A stretch of 64,000 nucleotides of DNA from Arthrobotrys musiformis (GCA_036971715.1 JAVHJL010000002.1:4310501-4374500); one strand, 5' to 3'; shown: positions 38,542-49,610, counted from the stretch's first letter. The notes: generated by a model from the letters alone, not told the origin. Numbers and translations: made by a program.

Positions 38542-39946
38542 ATGAAGGGCCGAATAGGACTCCGCATAACCTCCAGCATCTGTACGTTCCCCCCTCCCCA
38601 CTACTTCTCCACCCTCTAACATCCACATAGTATTCCTCTTCTCCTTCATCCTCTTCCTCTCCGGCTGCATCCTCCAACGGAAATCAATGCACACCCTAGA
38701 ACGCTACTACGACACAATCCCCCTCCCAGAAACCCACCCCCTCTCCCTCGAGAAAAAACGTCGAAAAGCACAACCCCCCTCCAACCCCGGTAAACAGCGA
38801 GTACTAACATCATCTCAACGGAAAAACTATGAAGAATTAAGATGGGAACAGAGGAAACAGCAGATGGAGGTTGAGGCGCAGAGGGAGCGGGAGAGGTATG
38901 GTTCTGTCGCGTACGTTCAGTTCGTTACGGAAATCATGGATGTTTGTTCCGCTGTTCTTATTTTTAACGATCTTGATCGGGTGGGGAGTCGTGCGGGGAG
39001 GGTGTTGATCTACCCGAGCAGCTGGGATATGAAACTCGATATCACGGAGGCACAGCAGAAGGAGGCGAGGAGGATATTATCCGTGCAGGAAAAGACACTA
39101 AACAACAAACGGAAACAAAGTCCCAAAAAGACGAAGAAGAAAAGTAAGGAAGAAGAGACGACGAAAGAGGAAGCAACGAATCCGCTCGACCCACCGCCTC
39201 TCGAAGAAGATTATAAATCACCACAGTACCATACCGCACGCAGACTCCTCCACCTCGCGAGAATAAAACATTCAGTCACCCTACTCCCCATGGCAGACGA
39301 TATGATCCATCCGCTATCCCTCCTAAACATGACAGACTACAAAAGACTACTATACCTCCAACACCCAGCTATGATCATGAAAAACATGGACGAAATGCTA
39401 CTCCACTCCCCAGCAGCAACGGTATCAGCACCGAGAAACAAAAACGGAGGACTATCCTCAAACTTCCTCATGGTCACCCCGGAAAACGGAGAATGGGAAT
39501 ACATCCTCAAGACGCAAAAGTCAGCTCTGGGCACGAAGGATTTCGGAGAACTAGGGAAGTTAGTGGAGAAGATATATTCCACCATGGCTATGATCCTCCC
39601 CCGATGGCCTTACGAAATCTTCACATCCGAACTTTTCGAATCACCGGTGAAGAATAGCGGAGCTCGAGCATCAACGTGGCTTCCGTCGAAGGTATTGAAA
39701 GAGGCATACTACATCCTCTTCGACGGCGGTAAACCCTCCAAAACCGGAGAATGGGAAAAAGTCCCACAACCCTGGAAACTAAAAAGTCTGGAGGAAGACG
39801 CCGCGCCGGGGTGTCATCTAGTCCAAGAGGACCTAGGAAACGGCGAAGAAAGATGGGACTGCACGGCGAGAAACGTATGGAGGAAACTATACGACGGCTA
39901 TCGACAGCGGAGGATGGAGGTTTGCGGATTGGATTTGGAGGCGTAA
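38542..39946 (+). CDS. GT8-like type II membrane protein lacking the DxD motif
   Basis: Resembles fungal glycosyltransferase family 8 relatives (glycogenin-like, GlcNAc-transferase Gnt1-like) of the Golgi. Two exons (38542-38581, 38631-39946) give 451 residues. Residues 11-28 (SSILFLFSFILFLSG region) form a signal anchor, so the bulk should be lumenal. The fold-typical segments are YVQFVTEIMDVCSAVLIF near residue 107, SRAGRVLIYP, and TDYKRLLYLQHPA followed by MKNMDEML near residues 248-270, then the SSNFLMVTP strand. In active members the LQHPA position reads LDSDG or LDADG, so the metal-binding DxD is replaced here by QHP (residues 257-259). A Lys/Glu-rich insert of about 45 residues lies between the two halves. 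Likely a non-catalytic or strongly diverged member; isolated from other sugar genes. Confidence 0.7.
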
Positions 39947-40765
39947 AAAAAAAGTCATTTGATTTATTTCTTTACCTTTTTTTTGGCTTTTGCGGTTACC
40001 ACATTTTTGGAGTTTGGTTTCTGGCCTTTGTTGGTGGTAGGTACATATCTACGAAGTAAGGAATATCGGTACGCAACATATGAAGGGATACCGGTGTACT
40101 ATATTCTATCCGGGGTAGCGGAAGGGGCATACGGTCTTTGACGGCGTTACGGGTGGGCGCTTTTGATGTTTGCCCACACACATGATTGCTTGAGTTCCTT
40201 GTTTGGGTTTATAATTGGTTGCATCGTCGGTTTGAACTTGTATTTTATCGTTGAGGTCCGCGAGCTGTATCGTATATAAAAAGCATATGTTTTCTGTTGA
40301 TGACTTGCACACGGCCTGCTCACTCTATCAAGGGACGCCTGACATCCAGGCTAGGACCAAAGATAAATTTACATTCTTTTCTTCCAGAAAGATATCACAG
40401 CCTCAAATGATAACAATGCCCCAACCCAGTGAACTACAAAAAAAAAGTGAATGGAGATCAATCGAAAAACACAAAGACGAAAAAAGACGGATAAAAAAAG
40501 AACAAATTCAACATCCCATTAACTCGCCATCCACACTACCCAACAAAGTCCCACAAAGAATACTATCCCAGAACCATCCCATGAATTGAATCTTATTTTC
40601 TCCGTTGTTGATGCACCTAATAAACAAAGAAAAGGAAAATGGGAAAAAAAAGGAAATGATATGATTTCGCGCCTCGCCACAACCCTTTCTGTTGACCCGC
40701 CATCGCGGGGCGGTTAATAGGTCGTATTCGGTCCCCTCGATTTCATCCTCTTGAACCGCCGGAAT
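39947..40765. other. convergent intergenic region
   Basis: Tail-to-tail spacer between the GT8-like gene (+) and the Bax-inhibitor gene (-). No supported gene; the ORF at 40251-40589 is a Lys/Gln/Ser low-complexity reading of an A-rich stretch. Confidence 0.5.
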
Positions 40766-41792
40766 TTAGTTATTGTTCTGGTTGTTCAAGATTCTGAGGA
40801 TGTTGATGAAGAGGTTGATAATATCTAGTAACATGTTAGCATATACCTCGAATAAAGTAAAAAGAAGAAGAGCTCAAGCCTTACCAAGATACAAACTGAT
40901 AGCTGCAGCAACCCCCTCATCAGGTGTGAAGTGGTGCATAATCATCTGTGTATCCACCAACACATATGCAGAGAAAATTACCACCGCACCCACGCTGTAA
41001 ACCATCTCAAACCCGCTGCCGTGGCTAAAGAACATGCTGATAAAGCCGGCTCCGATCAAAACCCACAGCGAGGTGAACAAGATCCCCTGCCATTGTGTGA
41101 AATCGTATTTGGTCTGCATGGCGAAGAGTGTAAGACCGGCGAAAACGACAGCAGTGATGACAACGGCTTCGAGCACGATTTTGGAGTCGTAGAACGAGGT
41201 GATGACAGCGACCGAGTAGGCTTCGAAGGCGGTGAAGAGGCCGAGGAGGTAGTAGTTTGTCGGGTAGGTTTTACGTTTCATGTACACTGCGATCTATGTT
41301 TCGAGGGGCGTGGGTTAGTTTGCTTCCACTATTCGCTATGTTTGCCTTGTGCGACAGTTTGCGTATGCGGCGTGCGAGGCTACGAATTTGCGTAGAAACC
41401 AGGGGAAGGGGGGGAAGGCTTACCAAAGCTCCGATGCTTCCCAACAAACTGATCCACATCATCCAGCCGTTCGTCTGGATCCATGTTTTGAAGCCGGCGG
41501 AGTAGAATGTAGCAGCGGAGACGATACCAGTAGCGAGGAGTTGGAAGAACAGAATGCTGTAGACTTTGGAAATGAAGCGTTGGCGGATGGCAAGGGACGA
41601 TTCTGCGACGACGGTCTTGTAATCTGGCGGGAAAGCATCGTCTGGTTCGTCGAATCGCGGGCTTCCGAGAAGCGGTTCCGCGGATTCTTGGGCCCGACTG
41701 CTGCTGCCTGCTTCGTGGTATGATGGGGGGGCTTCCTCGTCGTAGACGTGGGCTGGAAGGGGGCCGGAGGCCTTCGATGGTGGTGACGACAT
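40766..41792 (-). CDS. Bax inhibitor-1 family protein (Bxi1/Ybh3, LFG type)
   Basis: A multi-spanning ER/vacuolar membrane protein of the BI-1/TMBIM family, linked to calcium handling, ER stress and cell-death control. Three exons (41792-41424, 41293-40885, 40824-40766) give 278 residues. The first 85 residues are cytosolic and hydrophilic with two PPxY motifs (PPSY and PPDY), candidate binding sites for the WW domains of Rsp5-type ubiquitin ligases. About seven helices follow from VYSILFFQLLATGIV. Family signatures include KRKTYPTNYYLLGLFTAFEA, TKYDFTQWQG, the helix after VYSVGAVVIF, DTQMIMHH and the C-terminal IINLFINILRIL. The promoter has a palindromic E-box (ATCACGTGAC). Length and architecture fit fungal LFG-type members; whether it protects or promotes death is family-dependent. 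Confidence 0.92.
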
Positions 41793-43030
41793 GTTGGCCA
41801 GTTCTCGATATGTGCAAGTCGATGCGAGTATGAAGTGCAGGATAGAACCTGTGTATATACGGCGGACCAGTTGGTTTACCAGTTGGTTTTCTGGAGAGGC
41901 GAAAGTGGGGGATCGGCTCTGAGGTATTTGTGGAGGTCGCGATGGGGTTGACGACGACTTTATTTGGTGGCGGGTGAATTGGAAGGTGGGATGAGCAAGC
42001 TAAATAAACCCGGCTGTGACGAGATGCCGGCCGCAATTATAACGGGCTAACTCATCACGTGACTACACTATTGCGGAATGTCACAGCGTCAACACAGGAT
42101 TCAAGGCTCGTTTTCATGCAGCAAGGATGCCGAAACTGGCTTAAAGGATGCCTAGGACGAGGCCTGCAGGCAGCACGTTTCAGCGTATGATTGTTCAAAA
42201 ACCTACGACATGAAAGCGATCCAGTTTGCATTTCTCTACGGCACGGTGCAAATCCTTAACCGAGTTTCTATTTCTACGATCGAGCTAGCCTCGTCTGGAT
42301 CTAGGTTTGCTTTCGAGGTCGACTGCTATAGGCTCGGTTCGATCCGCAAGGTTATTGGCCAATTGCAGACTTCGAGCTTCTAATACTCTTAAACTGATAA
42401 GGATGCTAAGTATCATGATATCAACGGCTACCCGGTTTCTTTCCACTTTTTAAAATATGAAATCACAATTGTGACGGCACGGTCTGTCAACGGGCAACCA
42501 ACGGTTTTATTTCAAAGTGCTTTGTCCCCCTCCTTTCCCTTTCTTTCCCCCTCTTTTCCTTTCTTTTCCTTTCTTTTCAGACTCGGGGCCCGGGGTGGCA
42601 AGCTTAGAACAACAGCTAGTTATAATATGAATGCAAAGAAGAAGAAGAGGCCGAAGGAAAATAAGTATATATATATCCGTACTTATATAACTTCTAATAT
42701 TATTGAATAACCGTCAGGACAGAATAATAAAGGTGTGATGCAATCATAAAGGCTATATAATATTTTCTATAACAAGTCCGCATCGATCGAGGCAAAAAAT
42801 ATCCCCGTGCCACCGCTATTACATTACATATCGTAAACCACCTGCTCCGCATGCGTACCCTATAGCCCTATAAACAATTACCATATCAACCATCCCCATA
42901 ATTTAAGCAAATCTTTAAATATCCCAAGCCAACGAAGGCTAATCTATACCCATCCCTCGCCTCTATATCACAACCCCCACGCTCATTGGTATCAAGGCGC
43001 CGACGCAGATCAATATACCCCATCTGCATT
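41793..43030. other. intergenic with Bax-inhibitor promoter
   Basis: No supported gene. Contains the promoter of the Bax-inhibitor gene and, at the right, the 3' region of the MARVEL-like gene. A polypyrimidine stretch of CTTTC/CCCTCC type lies at about 42527-42580. Confidence 0.5.
42054..42063. promoter_or_regulatory. E-box / CDEI-like site ATCACGTGAC
   Basis: Matches RTCACRTG, the binding consensus of the bHLH-zip protein Cbf1 in yeast, about 260 bases upstream of the Bax-inhibitor start codon. A single site, assigned from the consensus only. It is the same class of site as the array at 46204-47990. Confidence 0.45.
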
Positions 43031-43702
43031 TTACAAACACCTAAACCACGGCTTCGGCTTCTCAACCTCCTCCTTCCCTTGTTTCCAAATCTTCCACACA
43101 GACTATTAAACAATCTATTAGCCCTCATCACAAACACAAAAATACCCGGGGGTAAGTCTTCAAACACAAATATAGAGGAAAAGGAAAACTTACAAGCAAT
43201 CCACTCGCCAAAAACAACATCGCGCTCACAAATGTAAACGTCTCAACCGCCGCCCAGCGGGCACACTGATCTTTCGCCTATACGCATACCACCAATCAGT
43301 TACCGACAAAAGAACCACAAAAACCCGAAAGGAAATACAAACCCGTCCACTCCCCCAACTCCCAACCCTAACCTCCAAATCCCACGCCTTCCCACACCCC
43401 ATCCCATCAACAATCCAATTAACCACAACCCCAAACCCGGCCAAATACGCCACAAAAAAACCCAAATCAACCGGAAAAACCGTATACTTCCAGAACACCA
43501 GGGATAAAAACGAATACACCAGTGAAGAAGAGGAGATGATGGTGGTGTAGATGAATCTTCCGTTTGGGTGTTTTATGCCGAAGTCGTGGAGGGTGTTGAG
43601 GTAGTGGCCTGAGATGCCGGTTATGATTATTGAGGTTAGGAGTTGGGAGAGGCGGAGGGAGAGGGAGAGGATGCGCGGGAGGTAGATTTGTGCTGCTGAC
43701 AT
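43031..43702 (-). CDS. MARVEL-like four-TM protein
   Basis: A small membrane protein of the fungal MARVEL-domain type, probably in plasma membrane or secretory vesicles. Three exons (43702-43343, 43277-43194, 43102-43031) give 171 residues with all junctions in phase. Four hydrophobic segments are visible: LRLSQLLTSIIITGIS, FIYTTIISSSSLVYSF, LGFFVAYLAGFGVVV and TFTFVSAMLFLASGLL. The loop before the last helix is Cys/Trp-containing (KDQCARWAAVE), as in this family. A short basic tail, KQGKEEVEKPKPW, ends the protein. Reading through the first intron gives a wrong Arg-rich ending, so the splice is needed to recover helix four. No known function; another MARVEL-type gene follows 2 kb away on the same strand. 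Confidence 0.75.
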
Positions 43703-45631
43703 TTTTTTCTTTCTTTGTTTTGCTTTTTTGAAGTATGTGTATGGTCAAGTACTCGGGGTGTGTGTGTATTGCGTTCCGAGAATGAAGTTTTAAAGATGGA
43801 TAAGAAGCTCACTGAGCTATACCTCTCGTCGTATATATAGTTGAAAGGAAGAGGAAATGAAACCGAAACCAGCAGAGTAGAATAAACCCCAGATTCAAGA
43901 TCGAGCAGAATAAAATTTAAAAGGTTTGAAGTGAAGTGAATATCAAATTAAAAATATAAAAAAACCGTAGATATAGAGTATTCAAGAAACCGAAGTCGAC
44001 ACAGTCAACTCCCAAAATTGAAACGAAATGAACTGCAGACTAAACGAAATATTCAAAATTTGTGAATAACCAAGCCGTCACTTTATACCTCAAACAAAGA
44101 CCCGATTCCCAAGTACGAATCTAGTACAAAGGCAGAATGCAAAGTTAACTCGATTCCAGGAGCGCGAAGCAGAGTCAGCACCATCATCATCACAATCAAT
44201 GCATACCAGGAATCCTTTCTAAAAATTACAATCCCAGGATCAAAGACTCACAAACCCTTCAAGCTACTAAGATCGCGCCATCTAGAATAAACCTGCTGCT
44301 ATTAATATAACATTCCTTATCACCAAACCCTCGAATAGCTACGTAACCCATCAACCACCGCCAAGTTTCAAGATAACCTACATCAAAAGGGGAACCAATC
44401 GCTAACATCCCGATCCCATAAAAAAATTTACTAATCCGAGCTCGCCGAAAAATTTGTCCAAGACATCCTGTCGCTATCAGCCGCAAGGATATAAAGAACG
44501 AGGAGGCGCCGAGAAATTAACTGCGCCATGGAATCCCGAGGATCTGGGTGCTGGTAATTTCTGAAGCTAGCGAGGAGGATAAAGATCGATTCGATAATAT
44601 CCATTTCAACAAAATCAATCTGCATGGTATCTGCACCTCAGCCCTATACAAGCTAGCTGTTTCACGACCTCTCAATCGCAACCATCACTTCGAAACAAAT
44701 CAAACCCCAAGATCTCCTCGCCAAAAGAAATATGAAATCAGAAAATTTCTCGATCGAAATTTAAAGCAGTTGTCACGTATACCTAAGCTAACCCACACAA
44801 ATATTACCCTCCCACAAGAAGCACCTTCTGAATCCTAGCCCAAGCTCCCACAACTCCAACTAAAAACCTATAACCCCCAAATCCTTTCAACAAAAATTCC
44901 TAGTAGGAACATCCCAACCATGACTAACCATCCATACCAGAATCAATCTCAATAGCAACCCATCCCAAAACCCCTATTGGCCCCTCAAATGTGTTGGACG
45001 GCTTAAGCGCCCCGCATCCTCGAACCGCCAGAAAAAGAGCTCAACTAGCTCCAAAAACCCAAACTTAGTGCCGGTAGTAGCCGTTCATGCATACTCTGAC
45101 AGCTCTACTTCTTATCTCACTTAAGAGACTTTTATCGCATTGAAGTTCATTTTTAGAAGTCTTTACGGACTGGGATATCAATATGCTGGAGCGAAGCTGG
45201 CCAGGGATCTGGGTTTTGGACGGTCTAGACTGAGTTAGACCAGGGCGAAGGAAGGCTTTCCATTGGCCACTCATCATCGAGCTAGCTGAACCTGGTTTTC
45301 TGCAACAGGGAACGCAGAATTAGCAAAATTGAGTGCTGTGAGATAATTGGACATTACAACATGAACTTGTTTCGCACGAAGCAATTTAGGACTGAAATGA
45401 ATTATAATTTGGATTTAAGAGCAATTAAGGATCTAGTCCTTTGATAAGAAGTAAAAGTGTGTAGTGTAGTGTAGTGTATCATAAAGCAAAGAGCGTAGCT
45501 TCACCGAAGCCAATTCACAAACGCAAAGTCACCAAAGCCCAGCCAGCTGTGAAAAACACCACAAAAAGAACGCAATAAGACACCTCTACCCATCTTCACC
45601 AACCCAATTCTAGTCGTCGTAAAAAACCCCT
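43703..45631. other. gene-free stretch between two MARVEL-type genes
   Basis: No supported coding region. A-rich, with a GTGTA tandem repeat at about 45457-45478. Contains the promoter of the first MARVEL-like gene and the 3' end of the second. Confidence 0.5.
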
Positions 45632-48310
45632 CTAAACCCCAAACTTCGTATTCTCCCTAGCCCGTCCGGACAAACTAGTCTTCTGATTCCTGTATTTCCA
45701 GAAATACCACCCACCCACGACGGAACTAACCAGCCAGAGCAACCAATTGACGAGGTCCAGCCACATGGCATCCCGCATTTGTTCGATGTCGTGGTTTCCT
45801 TCCGGGTCTTCGTGCATGTAGAGCGAGGCGAAGATGGCGAAGACGGTGAGCCAGCAGATGAAGAGGGTGATGTCCCAGAGGAAGAAGAAGCGGAGGGGCC
45901 AGAATGGGAGAGAGTAGAGAATCTATTTAGAGAGTTACTCGTTAGTTCTATCTCGTAGAGCTGGTTTGTTAGTGGTACGAGTGAGTGTGGTTTGGTCTAA
46001 ATCCTGTGAGAAGCTATGGTGGACTGGGCTTTAGAGTGTTAGTATAGAGTAGAGAGCAGCCATTAGCCGTCTATATTTTGTAGGGTGTAGGTGAGGAAGA
46101 GGAGCCCTAATCCCGACCCGAACTTGGTACCAGTGCAGCCCGGGGGTCTAACCGGGGATAAGGTCTTGATCAAATTGGTCGGGATGCCTCTTCCTTTTGA
46201 AGCTCAAAATGGCCATGTGATTGGTACGCCGCAAGCTGAGGGCGGGTGTGGAAGTATGTATGTGGAATGACCTGAAGCTGTCGGCACATTTCCAGACATA
46301 TTCCTAAGGAGATGAGCTAGCTGATCGTTCTACCCCACCGGCTTCCAAAGCAGCCCGAATTCCAACCGGGATAAGATATGCCAAATTGATCGGGATGCCT
46401 CTCCCTTTGGAAGCTCAAAATGGTCATATGATCTGTAAGCCGTAAGCCGTGGACTGGGGGCGGGATCCTTCTACCCCGGGGCGAGGGCTGTTTTGAATCC
46501 GAATGTGGTCAGGTAGGTTGTGGACCGCATACCATGGAAAAGGGATTGCTGACCACCGCGGGCCATGGTTGATCAGTCTGGTAACCGGGATTTTGTAACT
46601 GATGTAGTGCGGAGTTCTCCAGCGGGGGAACAAGCTGGAGCCCGTCCATAGGGTCCCGGAAGGGGATCACTTCAGAGCCCAAAGCAATCATGTGACTTGA
46701 CTGTACACAGATTTTTGGATGAAAATTCTTTTTTTCCAAGAATTTATTTGAAGCTTTTTGATATTTTAGACTCCAAAATGGTCACATGATCGGACCGCAG
46801 ATTCTTTGAAGAAAGAGTCTCAGATTTTTGGAGGGAAACACATTCCATCCAAGAATTTATTCGAAGCTTTTTGATGTTTTAGACTCCAAAGTGGTCACAT
46901 GATCAGGACCGCAGATGCTTTGAAGGAGACCGTCTCCACCAAAGCCGAGCTGCTCTCTATGGATATCGTGAACTTCCTCACCTCGAAAGCGTCTACCGGT
47001 TTCGACGTCCAAAGTGGTCATGTGACGTTGAATCTGTGGGGGGCAGCTCTTTTCCTGATCTGTACCACCACCACCACCACCACCTTCTTCTGATGGTTGG
47101 TCCAGGTCCATCATTCTGTACTCTCCCTACCGAGGAGAGAGAGGACTACTAACCGCCACTTCCATGTTCAACCCCCAAAAAGTCGTCGATGGGTTCTTGA
47201 CCTTGTTTTGAAGGCGAAAGTGGTCATGTGACTGAGGCGTAAATTGTCTTCAACACCAAGACGCATCCTGAAGATGGTAGACGCCTTGAGGAGGGTTTTG
47301 CGTCTCAAAATCGTCATGTGACTTTGACTGGTCGGCTAAGTATTGGTGTGTAGCTTTGTGGTGATTTTGTTGTAGTCGGTTCTGCTCCTTGGTTCTCCCA
47401 CCCCTCTGGTTTCGAGGACTCTTCTTGTGTTTTGTCCCTCAGTCATGAAGCATAGCTTGCCTGGCCCTTCGACTCCTCAACCTCTCAATCTCTTGACTTC
47501 TCATCATCTCAACCCGTCGACAGAATCGGTCAAGGTGTTTTGTATCCCAAAGTCATCATGTGACCTGCCGTCCCATACCCCCTCAACAAAGATTTAGAAA
47601 TATTTCTAAACATTCGCCGAGCCTTCCTCCCCTCTCCAGTCATCTTGTCTCCTCTGACCAAAGCAGTCATCCACCCATCATCATCTCCTGAGGCATCGTG
47701 ATAGAATGAAGACCGTCGACACAGTCTGTAATCATTCCGCCGTCCAAAGTCGTCATGTGACTCTGCATATTCGGAAATCGTAGCTGTAGATCTTCATGTC
47801 GTTAAAGAGGAGAAAGAAGTCCGTTATAACTTCCACTCCGGAAGTTGGAGCCACTCCGGAATTTGGAGTCACTCCGGAATCTGGAGTGAACGTCCAAAAT
47901 AGTCACATGACCCCACTTGAGAATCTCATGTCATCTCACTTGAGAATCTCAAGTGAACCAACTTCCAAAGACCAAATCCATCACATGACCTCAAAACCAC
48001 GATATGACGTCACAAAACCACACTCACCCACCCAAAAAAGAGGGAAAGAAGGAAGAAACTAACAGCAGTAACCGCACTCAACCCCCCAACAACAACCCCC
48101 CAAATCCACCTCGCATCCGCATGTTCATCCGCCTCACTCGCTCTAGAAAGGTATTTACCATACAACCCGATAACGGCGCAGGCTAACACCAGCTGTAACG
48201 CGCGGAGGATGCCCTGTTTTTTTTCGTTAGTTGGTTATATGATATGGGATTGGGGGAGTACGAACGAGGATTATTCGCCCGGTAAGCGTTTGTACTGCTT
48301 TCAATGACAT
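45632..48310 (-). CDS. MARVEL-type membrane protein split by a 2.14-kb intron
   Basis: A fungal MARVEL-domain membrane protein. Exons 48310-48266, 48213-48064 and 45922-45632 give 161 residues, and every junction is in phase 0. Exon 2 supplies GILRALQLVLACAVIGLYG and WGVVVGGLSAVTA; exon 3 continues ILYSLPFWPLRFFFLWDITL, then MHEDPEGNHDIEQMR and the last helix LVNWLLWLVSSVVGG. In the family these parts follow one another directly (a WDxxLFxxW helix, an EDPEGN loop, then a DLVNxLLW helix), so nothing is missing between exons 2 and 3. The intron runs 48063-45923, with donor GTTAGT, branch CTAAC and acceptor TAG. The first donor is GTTCGT, which is weak. The tail is basic (KYRNQKTSLSGRAR). Function is unknown; the large intron is the remarkable part. 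Confidence 0.8.
46150..46440. repeat. diverged tandem duplication, period about 211-214 bp
   Basis: The segments starting AACCGGG at 46150 and 46364 share GGGATAAG, AAATTG-TCGGGATGCCTC and GAAGCTCAAAATGG-CAT stretches. They carry array sites 1 and 2 and lie within the 2.14-kb intron. Confidence 0.75.
46738..46963. repeat. 113-bp tandem duplication
   Basis: AAGAATTTATT-GAAGCTTTTTGAT starts at 46738 and again at 46851; the copies stay alignable through the array sites 4 and 5 and the following GACCGCAGAT-CTTTGAAG segment. This duplication explains two of the twelve array copies. Confidence 0.85.
47064..47083. repeat. (ACC)n microsatellite
   Basis: Six to seven ACC trinucleotides inside the 2.14-kb intron. 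Simple repeat. Confidence 0.85.
48005..48012. promoter_or_regulatory. CRE-type palindrome TGACGTCA
   Basis: A perfect binding palindrome for ATF/CREB-type bZIP factors, 20-30 bases from the last array site and about 50 bases from the 5' end of the large intron. Could be chance; noted because it adjoins the array. Confidence 0.4.
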
Positions 48311-49610
48311 TTTCGTTCGGTGTGTAAAGATCGAAGATTGATTGTGATAGAAGGAAGGGGTTAAGTTGGAGTTATATACCGTCCACCGCACGTCTGGAAT
48401 TATGTATTAAAACGCTTCGGTACCGTCTGGAATGTTGAAATAAACCCCGTGATATAACCCCGCGACAACGTCACCAGTTTCGACAGCAAAATAACAAACT
48501 CAATACCTAGTATACGCTCAAAAATCAACCTTTGAAAGAAATCACTTCTTATTCCCTTCCCTCCAAACCCCCAAGATCCCACAAAATATATCATATACAG
48601 GAAAGCAAGCTAGCCAGCACACTTCGCCAAACACAACCAACCACATCACCCAAACATCGTCATCATGCAGCCGCCACTTCCACAAACCAATAACCCCCCA
48701 AAACCTTCTAACTGGCCAGAAAAACTCTCAATAAAAGAAAAAAAAAGGTCTCAAATTCTTTAAACCAAAGAATCAAAGACTCCATATAAACCCTGCCGAT
48801 TCACAACCTCATCGGAAAAGGTAAATGCCCATCGTGAATATCTATGACGTCAAGCGATCGCAACAAACACACCACCATCTCACCCAAAGTTTATCAAACT
48901 CGATATTGAAAAAAAAAGTCTTTTGTATATCACAATAATCTACAGATATGAAGAATAAAAAAAAAAAAAGGTAATAATAGGTCGTCGCAAAGCAAATAGA
49001 AAAAGCCCATATAGAGCCCAATTCACCAAGCAAAAAAAAAAAGCATCTCAAAATGCAAACAAAAAAGCGAAAGGTTAAAAAAAGAAGTGAAAGTAAGGAA
49101 ACACCCATAACGCTCTATCAGCCATGCGCTTCAAAAAAAAAGTGAAAGTAACAAAAGAGACGCCCCCTCATAAGTTAGTCAGTTGATCAACCCTTTCAAA
49201 AATAATAAAATAAAAACGGACACATCGTTTTTGCGAGGGACAGAAATCGAGGGGAGGGTATCGTGCAAGTACCCTAAAAAAAAAGCTGTGAATGTCTATG
49301 GAAGGGGAAGGGGGGGTTAAATTAGGGAAAGTCCATGCAAGCCGTGCAGGATTATTCATTCCATCTCCGGAAGAGAAGAAAAAAAAGAGGTCACGTGGGT
49401 CGTTGTTGAGGATAGATTTTTTTTCCAATTTTTGACAAAAGAAAGGGGGTGTTCGTTCGTCCTCTAGGTTGGATTTTTGTTGCATGTAAGCTATCGTAGC
49501 TCGGACGAGCTGCTGCACATGAGGAATGTGCGTCGTGTTCCATAAAAAAAAATCTCGTGATCCGGAAAAAAGGAGGGAAAAAGTGAATAGGTTCTATGGG
49601 AGAGAAAAAA
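48311..49610. other. intergenic, A-rich
   Basis: No supported gene. Multiple A runs and AAAG-type stretches between 48730 and 49580. Includes the promoter of the MARVEL-type gene and the 3' region of the acidic-protein gene. ORFs on the minus strand here are Phe/Ser low-complexity readings. Confidence 0.5.

Larger units (their letters stand above)
46204..47990 (+). repeat. array of 12 dispersed CAAARTSRTCAYRTGAY sites
   Basis: Twelve copies of an about 17-bp element, all with CAAA (once GAAA) on the same side of a CAYRTG core. Cores start at 46214, 46425, 46689, 46783, 46896, 47019, 47225, 47315, 47557, 47754, 47904 and 47982. Cores are CATGTG (seven), CACATG (four) or CATATG (one). Best copies read GTCATGTGAC or its reverse complement GTCACATGAC, which contains RTCACRTG. 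Apart from two local duplications (copies 1-2 and 4-5) the flanking DNA is unrelated, so the core has been conserved or amplified independently of its surroundings. Confidence 0.85.
45923..48063 (-). other. 2141-nt intron carrying a motif array
   Basis: Most introns in this window are about 48-150 nt, so this one is more than ten times longer. It has intact splice signals and no ORF with protein character, and it contains twelve copies of an E-box/CDEI-like site plus a CRE-type TGACGTCA at 48005-48012. It could also hold an unannotated promoter, a nested non-coding gene or an inserted repeat element. Confidence 0.75.

Noticed and set aside
40251..40589. 112-residue plus-strand ORF rich in Lys, Gln and Ser
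   Set aside because: Lies in the convergent spacer and reflects an A-rich stretch; no conserved features.
46204..47990. Repeated heptapeptide of the form VQSGHVT on the plus strand
   Set aside because: Eleven of the motif copies can be read as xQ(S/N)xH(V/M)(T/I), but the frames are closed by stops near several copies, the flanking peptides share nothing, and the DNA core is a near-palindrome. A DNA-level motif explains the data better.
45923..48063. CRISPR-like array
   Set aside because: The repeated element is short and degenerate and its spacing varies from 73 to 264 bp; the context is a eukaryotic intron.
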